Assembly (NCBI GenBank): GCA_030024065.1
Contig: JASEIE010000118.1
Location: 1-10,627, forward strand
Source: Thermodesulfobacteriota bacterium
GTDB lineage: Bacteria; Desulfobacterota; BSN033; UBA1163
Reading direction: 5' to 3'
Length of the DNA: 10,627 bases
Position 1 is the stretch's first letter. The number at the start of each line of letters is the position of its first letter. A program made the translations under genes and the position numbers. Of the stretch, positions 1 through 5,451 are shown piece by piece. The notes beneath the pieces were generated by a model, which was given only the letters and a program-made list of their open reading frames with translations, searched no databases and had not been told where the DNA came from.

Positions 1-45
1 CGATAAACGAGGGCGCTACGAACTGACACGATAACTGTGTCGAGC

Positions 46-69
46 ATATCGACAAACTTTTGTCGATAT
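46..69. repeat. 24-bp near-perfect palindrome downstream of corA
   Basis: An 11-base arm ATATCGACAAA (46-56) and its exact complement TTTGTCGATAT (59-69) are separated by only two bases. A smaller inverted pair GACAC/GTGTC (25-29/37-41) lies just to the left. The two-base centre and the lack of a following T-run on either strand fit a dimeric protein-binding site better than an intrinsic terminator. It could serve a gene outside the window or help end the corA transcript. The function is inferred only. Confidence 0.5.
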
Positions 70-84
70 CAATTCACTAAGGGC

Positions 85-1149
85 CTACAGCCATTTTTTT
101 CTCTTGAAATAAATCAACATCGAAATCCCAATGCCGGCAATCACAAACCAAATGGCAGGATAACCCCAGCGCCACTCAAGCTCCGGCATATATTTAAAAT
201 TCATTCCATAAATTCCAGCGATGAAGGTGAGGGGCATAAAAATTGTTGCAATGATGGTAAGCACTTTCATCACCGAATTGAGCCGGTTACTGATGCTCGA
301 AAGATAAATATCGAGCATTCCCGAAAGCATCTCCCGATAGGTCTCTAAGGCATCCATGACCTGGATGGTATGATCGTAGACATCTCTGAGATAGATCTCC
401 GTCGTTTCTTTGATCAGCGGCGATTCCCGCCTTTCAAGACTGCTGACGACTTCTCTCAGAGGCCAGACCGCCCTTCTTACAGAAATCATCTCATTTCTAA
501 ATTTTTGAATTTCCTGTAGCGTCCGGTGATCGGGATGGGTCATCAATTCTTCTTCGAGAAGTTCGACTGCCTCCCCCAGTCTCTCAAGAATGAGGAAATA
601 ATTATCTACGATAGTATCCAACAAGGAGTAGGCAAGATAGTCTGGTCCCATTTTTCGAATAAGCCCTTTGCCGCCTCTGACCCTCTCCCTGACCGGATTA
701 AAAACATCTCCTTCTTTTCCCTCCTGAAAGGAAATCACAAAGTTCGAGCCGAGGATCAAACTGACCTGTTCCATCTCTATGGGATGGTTTGGGTCCCCCC
801 CATGAAGCATCTTCAAAACGATGTAGATATAATCCCCGTATATTTCCATCTTTGGACGCTGAACCGTGTTGAGGATGTCTTCCAGTACAAGAGGATGAAA
901 TCCAAAGCAATGGCCGAGCTTCTCAATAATCTCGACCTGATGAACACCATCCACATTGATCCATGTGACCGTGGGCTTATCTCTGAAGGGGAAACATTCC
1001 TCTATGGTCTTAACTTCTCTCTCCTGGAAAGTCGCCTCATCGTAATCGATGATGGTAACCTTTGGTTCCGCTGTCCCTTTTTCCCCAATATGAATGAGGG
1101 TCCCGGGGGGAAGACCGGCTTTTTTCGACCTTTTCGTCTGTTTCACCAT
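85..1149 (-). CDS. corA: CorA-family magnesium/cobalt transporter
   Basis: A 354-residue CorA-type divalent cation channel of the inner membrane, for passive Mg2+ (and Co2+/Ni2+) uptake. The long charged cytoplasmic domain (about 1-285) includes the family-typical stretch around FGFHPLVLEDILN and a helical segment. It is followed by two C-terminal membrane helices (about 293-313 and 329-347). The diagnostic YGMNF selectivity loop is at residues 314-318 between them, and the protein ends in a basic tail KRKKWL. Length is normal for the family (about 315-370). The ATG at 1149 was chosen because the protein starts with a basic run as many relatives do; a weak AAAGGA lies further upstream than ideal, so the exact start is less sure. 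The gene follows the IclR gene on the same strand after about 107 bp containing a fold-back repeat, so co-transcription is possible but not shown. No functional link to the redox genes is apparent. Confidence 0.95.
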   Translation of the reverse strand: MVKQTKRSKKAGLPPGTLIHIGEKGTAEPKVTIIDYDEATFQEREVKTIEECFPFRDKPTVTWINVDGVHQVEIIEKLGHCFGFHPLVLEDILNTVQRPKMEIYGDYIYIVLKMLHGGDPNHPIEMEQVSLILGSNFVISFQEGKEGDVFNPVRERVRGGKGLIRKMGPDYLAYSLLDTIVDNYFLILERLGEAVELLEEELMTHPDHRTLQEIQKFRNEMISVRRAVWPLREVVSSLERRESPLIKETTEIYLRDVYDHTIQVMDALETYREMLSGMLDIYLSSISNRLNSVMKVLTIIATIFMPLTFIAGIYGMNFKYMPELEWRWGYPAIWFVIAGIGISMLIYFKRKKWL

Positions 1150-1195
1150 TAGAAATCTTCAATCCTTTCATCTTGAAAATGATTCAATATAGTTA

Positions 1196-1237
1196 ACCCC
1201 GTTAGAAATTCCAGCGGGGCATTATTTCTAACGGGGT
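1196..1237. repeat. Fold-back intergenic repeat, short copy
   Basis: The 14-base arms ACCCCGTTAGAAAT (1196-1209) and ATTTCTAACGGGGT (1224-1237) are exact complements around a 14-base loop that contains AGCGGGG. The loop offers an alternative inner hairpin, CCCCG pairing with CGGGG. The same 43-base unit (1195-1237) recurs at 7173-7302 with an 87-base expansion, so this is an interspersed family and not a one-off terminator. It lies between the end of the IclR gene and the start of corA. No T-run follows on either strand. Confidence 0.85.
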
Positions 1238-1256
1238 AAAAACGACCGTCTTGATC

Positions 1257-2021
1257 TCATCTGTACTCTTGCAGACGGTTAATCTCATGAGTTGTATTCC
1301 GAATTTCAATAATGACTCTTTCCATCTTCTGATCGTTGAGGCTCGAAGTGAACCCCACCACCCAGATGGCAGCAGGAGGAATGGACGCAACTTGAATGGG
1401 TGCAGCGATGGCTCTTACGCCGACAAGATACGCCTCATCGTCAATCGCATAACCTCTCCTCTTTGTCTCTTCCACCTCCGAGAGAAATTTTTTAGGATCC
1501 ATCACCGACTTTGAAGTATATTTTACCAATCCCACCTTCTGGACGATTTCCCTGGCCTTTTTCTCTTCGAGTTGAGATAGAAAGACCTTTCCGGTTGCAC
1601 CGGCAAGAAGTGGAAGCCTTGTCCCGGGAGGCGAGGTGATCTTCATCTCATTGTTCGACTCGACGACATCCAATATGGTAATATGATCCCCATTCATGAC
1701 TCCAAGGAAGACAGTCTCCCCCACCTTTTCCATCAATCTTTCCATCGGGATTCTTGCGATCTCCCTTAATTCAATCTTCCCATAGGTCTTTCTCCCGAGT
1801 TCCATCAATTTATATCCAACACTATATTTTTTATCAATAGGATCTCTTACCAAGACTCCTATCTCTTCTAAAGCAGAAGTGATGCCATGAACTGTGCTTT
1901 TTCCAATTTTCAATCGTTTGCCTAACTCACTCACTCCGAGTCTTACGGAAGAATCGGCAAGGGTATGGAGAATCTTAAAGGCTTTTTTAACCGATGGGGC
2001 AGAATATAGGCTCTTTTTCAT
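1257..2021 (-). CDS. IclR-family transcriptional regulator
   Basis: A 254-residue IclR-type regulator of normal length. The N-terminal winged helix-turn-helix spans about residues 8-70, with the recognition helix near 41-51 (KSTVHGITSAL) and a wing around 58-70. The C-terminal effector domain (about 80-250) carries family signatures such as the SPPGTRLPLLAGATGKVFLS stretch and the region around YAIDDEAYLVGVRAIAAPI, where IclR proteins bind small organic acids. It is divergent from the NrfD-ferredoxin-flavoprotein train and shares its 218-bp control region, so it most likely regulates that operon and itself. The ligand cannot be read from sequence. The ATG at 2021 lies 17 codons before the HTH core, as in relatives. 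A four-codon ORF (M-V-N-E-stop, from 2032) overlaps this start as ATGA, which may couple initiation. A candidate promoter is at 2077-2048. Confidence 0.92.
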   Translation of the reverse strand: MKKSLYSAPSVKKAFKILHTLADSSVRLGVSELGKRLKIGKSTVHGITSALEEIGVLVRDPIDKKYSVGYKLMELGRKTYGKIELREIARIPMERLMEKVGETVFLGVMNGDHITILDVVESNNEMKITSPPGTRLPLLAGATGKVFLSQLEEKKAREIVQKVGLVKYTSKSVMDPKKFLSEVEETKRRGYAIDDEAYLVGVRAIAAPIQVASIPPAAIWVVGFTSSLNDQKMERVIIEIRNTTHEINRLQEYR

Positions 2022-2047
2022 TCGTTCACCATATTGAACTTTTTAAA

Positions 2048-2077
2048 AAGATACCAGATTCTCTTCCCCTTTGTCAA
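2048..2077 (-). promoter_or_regulatory. Candidate promoter for the IclR gene
   Basis: On the minus strand a consensus -35 TTGACA (2077-2072) is followed after 18 bases by TATCTT (2053-2048), which matches the -10 consensus at four of six positions. Transcription would begin near 2041, about 20 bases before the start codon. The call is by eye. Confidence 0.45.
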
Positions 2078-2089
2078 TATATACTCTCA

Positions 2090-2105
2090 ATTTATTTCAA
2101 TAAAT
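2090..2105. promoter_or_regulatory. AT-rich palindrome, candidate IclR operator
   Basis: The palindrome ATTTATT-TC-AATAAAT has perfect 7-base arms. It sits between the -35 boxes of two divergent promoters (TTGACA at 2077-2072 minus and 2107-2112 plus). IclR-family proteins commonly bind short AT-rich palindromes in shared divergent regions, so this is the best operator candidate. Such palindromes also occur by chance in AT-rich DNA. Confidence 0.4.
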
Positions 2106-2106
2106 C

Positions 2107-2134
2107 TTGACAAGGTAGATTTATATGATATGAT
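2107..2134 (+). promoter_or_regulatory. Sigma70-like promoter of the redox gene train
   Basis: A consensus -35 TTGACA (2107-2112), a 16-base spacer and a -10 TATGAT (2129-2134, five of six matches) place transcription start near 2141. That gives an untranslated leader of about 100 bases before the leader ORF at 2240. It is divergent from the IclR promoter, and their -35 boxes are 29 bp apart. Confidence 0.6.
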
Positions 2135-2151
2135 TATCCGAAATTCTAATT

Positions 2152-2167
2152 GTTCATTATAAAGAAC
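2152..2167. promoter_or_regulatory. Second imperfect palindrome downstream of the promoter
   Basis: GTTCATTA-TAAAGAAC forms an inverted pair with seven of eight matching positions. It lies about 10 bases after the predicted transcription start, where a bound repressor would block elongation. It may be a second regulator site or may be chance. Confidence 0.25.
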
Positions 2168-2239
2168 TGTCCTTTCCCCCAGTTGAAAAAATGGACGGTG
2201 GAAGGGGAAGTAAGAACGCTGATTCCGGAGGAGGTTATC

Positions 2240-2323
2240 ATGGTAGGGATTGGGAACAAATCACACCCATCGGGAAAAGTCGGTCAGGAAGAGACCTCTC
2301 TTAACCTGGAGACACAGGGATGA
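2240..2323 (+). CDS. 27-codon leader ORF coupled to the NrfD gene
   Basis: A short reading frame starts at ATG 2240 (beginning MVGIGNKSHPSGK) and ends with TGA at 2321-2323. A very strong ribosome binding site, GGAGGAGGT (2227-2235), sits at proper spacing. Its stop overlaps the start of the NrfD gene as ATGA (2320-2323), the classic arrangement for translational coupling. The NrfD start has only a weak site of its own. The peptide is hydrophilic, with no signal peptide, cysteine or membrane segment, and I do not recognise it. It could be a leader peptide that recruits ribosomes for the membrane protein, or the residue of a larger gene after an internal deletion. Translation is likely from the signals; a function for the peptide is unproven. 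Confidence 0.5.
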   Translation: MVGIGNKSHPSGKVGQEETSLNLETQG

Positions 2324-3336
2324 GGACAGAACCTATTCAACCGGCAAGAAATGTGAGGCATCTCAGGCCTCAAGAAGAATGGAAGGAAATTATTGCCATT
2401 TACCTCTATCTGGCAGGGATGGGGGCTGGCTCCTTTGTCATCGGCATTCTGATCCACTGGCTGGGAGTGACTCTAAACCCTCCCTTCGTCTCCTCCATCA
2501 ACCTTTTTGGCTTTCGCCTCGACCTTGCAAAGGTCCCGATTTTCTGGGGACCGGCCATGGTCGCCATTGGCGCCCCCTTTCTTATTTTAGATCTGGGAAT
2601 CAAATCGAGGTTCTTGTATGCCTGTCTTAATCCGAGAACATCCTGGGTCGCCCGGGGATTTCTCATTCTATCCATCTTTATTGTTTTCGGATTGGCTCTT
2701 CTGGCAAAGTCTGTTTTGCCTTTTGAATGGCTCCATGCAGATTCCCCCCTCTGGCATATTCCCGAGGTCATTGCCTTTGCCTTTGCCTTTGGGACTGCCA
2801 TTTACACCGGTGTTCTCCTTAAGGCGACGAAATCGGTCCCTTTATGGAATACCCATCTCCTTCCTCTTCTCTTTCTGGTGTCAGCGCTCTCCACCGGCTC
2901 AATGGCCATCATCCTCTCCACTCTGGGGACCGGTCTCTTCTCTCATGACGCCGCAGCATTGAGAGTCTTGATCCGGGGAGAACAGATCCTGGCGGTGATT
3001 GAAGGGATCGTCCTTTATTTTTATCTTTCCAGAAGGTACAGGGCCGCGGAACAGGGAAAGGATTCGGTCCGCCTCCTTTTATTCGGCGAGAAGAAGCTCA
3101 TCTTCTGGGGAGGGATCGTCCTGCTGGGTCTTATCTTCCCGGTCATCCTTGAAAACATCGCTTCTTTCTTCCATGGAAATGTGGCGTTGATCTTTATATC
3201 AGGCCTGACCCTGCTCTGCGGCGGTTTCTTCCTCAGGCTTGGAATTCTTTCCGCCGGGATCAGGGAGCAAATTCCGATGCAGCGGTTGATAGAAATCCGG
3301 CATGAAATGAGACCCATGAAAACAAAGGAGATTTGA
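2320..3336 (+). CDS. NrfD/PsrC-like integral membrane subunit
   Basis: A 338-residue polytopic membrane protein of the NrfD/PsrC/DmsC-like group. These anchor an iron-sulfur protein and exchange electrons with the quinone pool. After a polar N-terminus (1-22), the first helix (about 24-48) contains the family-typical YLYLAGMGAGSF motif. Further hydrophobic segments give about eight helices in all, ending with a basic cytoplasmic tail rich in R, E and K. Length matches the family (about 300-400). Residues around 148-155 are alternating A/F, encoded by a short GCCTTT repeat. The start overlaps the leader ORF stop (ATGA), and the next gene begins one base after its stop, so co-translation with the ferredoxin partner is likely. 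The catalytic subunit such a pair usually serves is not intact in this window. It could be called a polysulfide reductase-type subunit, but the substrate is unknown. Confidence 0.88.
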   Translation: MRTEPIQPARNVRHLRPQEEWKEIIAIYLYLAGMGAGSFVIGILIHWLGVTLNPPFVSSINLFGFRLDLAKVPIFWGPAMVAIGAPFLILDLGIKSRFLYACLNPRTSWVARGFLILSIFIVFGLALLAKSVLPFEWLHADSPLWHIPEVIAFAFAFGTAIYTGVLLKATKSVPLWNTHLLPLLFLVSALSTGSMAIILSTLGTGLFSHDAAALRVLIRGEQILAVIEGIVLYFYLSRRYRAAEQGKDSVRLLLFGEKKLIFWGGIVLLGLIFPVILENIASFFHGNVALIFISGLTLLCGGFFLRLGILSAGIREQIPMQRLIEIRHEMRPMKTKEI

Positions 3337-3337
3337 A

Positions 3338-3823
3338 ATGGAGGAGAAGGTATTGGTGGTGGATCATGAGAGGTGCACCGGATGCCGGCAGTGCGAGATG
3401 GTTTGTTCCGTGTTCCATAATGGGGCCAGCAATCCGAGCCGCTCCCGGATCAAGGTGACCAAATGGGAGCATGTTGGAATCTACCTTCCCATGACCTGCA
3501 ATCACTGTGAAAAAGCCTTTTGCGTTGAGGTGTGCCCTACCAAGGCCTGCCACAGGGAGCCTGAACATAATAACAGGGTGGTGATCGATAAAAATCTGTG
3601 CATCGGATGCAGGACCTGCATCATCGCCTGCCCTTTCGGTCATCCTTTTTTCGATGTGAAAGAACGAGTCACGGTCAAATGTGATCACTGCGACGGAGAT
3701 CCCCAATGCGTAGCCTTCTGCTATGCTAAGGCCGTCTTTTTTGCGGATGCCGATAAGACCAATATAGTCAAAAAACGGGAAGCCGCCAACAAATTTGCCG
3801 ATCTTACGAAACAGGTACGGTGA
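3338..3823 (+). CDS. Four-cluster [4Fe-4S] ferredoxin, electron-transfer subunit
   Basis: A 161-residue DmsB/HycB/NrfC-like ferredoxin. Sixteen cysteines are arranged for four [4Fe-4S] clusters: C13/16/19/23, C54/57/62/66, C88/91/94/98 and C115/118/124/128. The last set has the CDHC...CVAFC pattern of this family. It has no signal peptide, so it is probably cytoplasmic. It is likely the electron wire between the NrfD membrane subunit just upstream and a catalytic subunit. AAAGGAG (3324-3330), seven bases before the ATG, is a good ribosome binding site, and only one base separates it from the NrfD stop. Its length (about 160) is typical of the AOR-associated and YdhY-like members as well as the molybdoenzyme ones, so it does not by itself identify the partner enzyme. 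Confidence 0.92.
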   Translation: MEEKVLVVDHERCTGCRQCEMVCSVFHNGASNPSRSRIKVTKWEHVGIYLPMTCNHCEKAFCVEVCPTKACHREPEHNNRVVIDKNLCIGCRTCIIACPFGHPFFDVKERVTVKCDHCDGDPQCVAFCYAKAVFFADADKTNIVKKREAANKFADLTKQVR

Positions 3824-3901
3824 GAAGCGCCCCATGGCATCTTTCAAGGACATAGGCCATTGGGAAAGAAGATGTGGAATGGGCGAAGGCGGAGGGTTGG
3901 G

Positions 3902-4672
3902 ATGCTGACACCAGACGAACGAGAAAGATATGACAGACAGATCATGATCGGGGAGATTGGAGAAGAAGGGCAGGAAAAGCTTAAAAGATCACGGGTAGTC
4001 ATTGCAGGCGCTGGAGGACTCGGCTCTCCTATCGCCATCTACCTGACTGCTGCCGGAATAGGAATGATCCGGATGATCGATCATGACCAGGTGGCCCTGA
4101 GCAACCTCAACCGGCAGATCCTGCACTGGGAAGAGGACATCGGTAAGAAAAAGGTTGACTCTGCCAGAACGAAATTGAGAAATCTGAACCGGGCAGTGGA
4201 GATCGAAGCAATCGCAGAGACCATAACAGAAGAGAATGCTTCCCGGCTGGTTGAAGGCTGTGATGCCATCGTGGATGCCCTGGACAACTTACCGATCCGC
4301 TACATCCTGAATCGCTGTGCCATTGAGAAAAATATTCCATTCTTTCATGGCGCAGTCAATGGCTTTGAGGGAAGAGTCATGACCATCATCCCCGGAGAAA
4401 CGGCCTGCCTGAGGTGTATGTACCGGGGTCCAGTGCCAGACCGAAAGTTTCCCGTGATTGGCGTTGTCCCGGCAGTCATCGGCAGTATTCAGGCTACTGA
4501 GGTGATCAAGTATCTTGTAGGGATTGGCAAACTGTTGACCAATCGGTTACTCATCTATGACGGATTGAAGGTTACTTTCAGCGAATTTAGAGTCAACAGA
4601 AACCCAAATTGTGATCATTGCGGATATTCCCTCACCCCATCCCTCTCCCCCATCGGGGAGAGGGGAAGGTGA
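3902..4672 (+). CDS. ThiF/MoeB/HesA-family adenylyltransferase (E1-like)
   Basis: An E1-like enzyme that adenylates the C-terminal glycine of a ubiquitin-like sulfur carrier. The reading frame is open from 3860, but the ATG at 3902 is preferred: GGAGGG (3891-3896) precedes it by five bases, and the protein then begins MLTPDERERYDRQ as family members do (256 residues). Seen: the nucleotide-binding GAGGLGSP (36-43), D60/D62 with NLNRQ (68-72, including the conserved Arg), DALDN (125-129), and two zinc-binding pairs CLRC (169-172) and CDHC (237-240). The segment where ThiF/MoeB carry a further active-site cysteine reads FPVIGVVPAVIG with no Cys, so it probably only adenylates. The carrier gene follows 58 bp downstream. 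The last 14 residues and the stop codon are encoded by an interspersed hairpin repeat (4629-4675), so the natural C-terminus was probably near residue 242. It likely supports molybdopterin/tungstopterin or thiocarboxylate sulfur chemistry. Confidence 0.9.
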   Translation: MLTPDERERYDRQIMIGEIGEEGQEKLKRSRVVIAGAGGLGSPIAIYLTAAGIGMIRMIDHDQVALSNLNRQILHWEEDIGKKKVDSARTKLRNLNRAVEIEAIAETITEENASRLVEGCDAIVDALDNLPIRYILNRCAIEKNIPFFHGAVNGFEGRVMTIIPGETACLRCMYRGPVPDRKFPVIGVVPAVIGSIQATEVIKYLVGIGKLLTNRLLIYDGLKVTFSEFRVNRNPNCDHCGYSLTPSLSPIGERGR

Positions 4673-4675
4673 GGG
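4629..4675. repeat. REP-like GC-rich hairpin overlapping the ThiF stop
   Basis: Outer arms CCCTCACC (4629-4636) and GGTGAGGG (4668-4675) enclose perfect inner arms CCCTCTCCCC (4641-4650) and GGGGAGAGGG (4655-4664) with a four-base loop. This CCTCACCCC...CTCTCCC/GGGAGAGGG...GGTGAGGG pattern is a widespread interspersed bacterial repeat, often misread as a coding tail of the SPLPxGERG type. Here it actually supplies the end of the adenylyltransferase frame, with the TGA at 4670-4672 inside the right arm. It may also act as an mRNA stabiliser or attenuator between ThiF and MoaD. Confidence 0.85.
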
Positions 4676-4730
4676 GGACCTCATACCAATATATTTAGTT
4701 GATTTCTTATCAGTGCAAAAGGAGTAAGAA

Positions 4731-5003
4731 ATGCCTGTCAAAGTACACATTCATATAACGCATCGACAATTTACTAACGGCTTGGAGGTGGTAGAAGTAG
4801 AGGGCAGTGCTGTGGGTGAATGTCTGAACCAGCTCATCAAGCAGTTCCCTAAAATGGAGAAAGCACTGTTTGCCAAAAAAGATAAATTGCTCAACATCGT
4901 TGAAGTTTATGTCAATCATGCCAGCGCATACCCAAATGAACTCGTGAAACCCGTTAAGGATGGGGACGAGATTCACCTTATCATTATGCTTGCTGGAGGA
5001 TAA
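4731..5003 (+). CDS. MoaD/ThiS-like sulfur carrier protein
   Basis: A 90-residue ubiquitin-fold carrier ending in Gly-Gly (89-90), the glycine that an E1-like enzyme adenylates and converts to thiocarboxylate. The pattern fits MoaD/ThiS: an N-terminal beta strand (KVHIHI), a helix around 29-42, a strand NIVEVYVN (55-62), then the VKDGDEIHLIIMLAGG end (75-90). The usual motif is DGDEV-x-PPVAGG; here IIMLAGG replaces it, as in AOR-cluster members. Ribosome binding site AAAAGGAG (4717-4724) is well spaced. With the ThiF-like gene upstream it forms a matched carrier/activator pair. The target is probably pterin cofactor sulfur insertion for a Mo/W enzyme, inferred from the AOR-like remnant that follows immediately. 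A tRNA-thiolation or thiamine role is less likely, with no such genes nearby. Confidence 0.85.
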   Translation: MPVKVHIHITHRQFTNGLEVVEVEGSAVGECLNQLIKQFPKMEKALFAKKDKLLNIVEVYVNHASAYPNELVKPVKDGDEIHLIIMLAGG

Positions 5004-5178
5004 GAGGGTTTATGTAGGAGAGTCAAAACTTGAACTGACAGGGTCCTATTGCCCCACACCCGGATGCCGGGAAGTCAAAGTCAAAGAGGGATCTTGCAAA
5101 GGTGCGCGGAGTGATTTTGAGTGGGAGACGATTTATGTCCCATCGAAAAGTGATGGTGATACCGCGATACAACCATAG
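5004..5178 (+). pseudogene. Aldehyde ferredoxin oxidoreductase (AOR) remnant
   Basis: Directly after the MoaD stop, one frame reads about 57 codons (to TAG at 5176-5178) with no ribosome binding site or credible start. It contains CPTPGCREVKVKEG then roughly 12 residues later FEWETIYVPS. This resembles the iron-sulfur segment of AOR-family tungsten enzymes, which typically read C-x2-C-P-I-x-C-G-R-x-V-x-V-x-x-G-P-Y-x-G, then G-P-E-Y-E-T-I. In the remnant the first cluster cysteine is gone, the spacing has one extra residue, and GPEYET has become FEWET. An intact AOR has about 600 residues, so over 90% is missing on both sides. The identification rests on recalled family consensus. The neighbouring MoaD, ThiF, ferredoxin and NrfD genes are known AOR companions, which supports it. 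A chance ORF is the alternative. Confidence 0.55.
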
Positions 5179-5213
5179 CTGAACAGCCAAGTTTTCTGAA
5201 AGGAAATAAAAGT

Positions 5214-5423
5214 ATGATTCGCAATATCGATCAAATGGCCTGTGTGGGGTGCGGGATATGCGAAATGATTTGCCCGGGGGATGTCATCGTCATGGACGAT
5301 AGAAAAAAGGCGAAGATCGGATACCCCAAGGATTGCTGGACCTGTTTCAGCTGTGAAATGGCATGTCCTGCAAAGGCCATTGACGTCCATCCTTTTCGAA
5401 AGGCCAAACCCATGGCATGGTAA
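5214..5423 (+). CDS. Two-cluster [4Fe-4S] ferredoxin, AprB-like
   Basis: A 69-residue ferredoxin with two classic motifs, C10-x2-C13-x2-C16-x3-C20-P and C41-x2-C44-x2-C47-x3-C51-P, for two [4Fe-4S] clusters. The second motif, DCWTCFSCEMACPAKAI, resembles the beta subunit of adenylylsulfate reductase (AprB), though the AprB C-terminal extension is absent. It is predicted to be cytoplasmic. AAAGGAA (5199-5205) precedes the ATG. The FAD protein begins 28 bases after the stop, so this is very probably its electron-transfer partner. Together they resemble an AprBA-type two-subunit oxidoreductase rather than a membrane succinate dehydrogenase, whose iron-sulfur subunit is larger. Confidence 0.92.
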   Translation: MIRNIDQMACVGCGICEMICPGDVIVMDDRKKAKIGYPKDCWTCFSCEMACPAKAIDVHPFRKAKPMAW

Positions 5424-5451
5424 GAGAATCGAGGTTCAGGGCGGTGCCGTG

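Noticed and set aside
526..1152. 208-codon plus-strand open frame
   Set aside because: It is antisense to the well-supported CorA gene and its translation resembles no family; a shadow frame.
2250..2630. 126-codon plus-strand frame overlapping the NrfD start
   Set aside because: It is out of frame with the clear membrane protein, low in hydrophobic segments and without a ribosome binding site.
3260..3853. 197-codon minus-strand open frame
   Set aside because: It lies opposite the NrfD tail and the 16-cysteine ferredoxin, whose motifs are unmistakable; a shadow frame.
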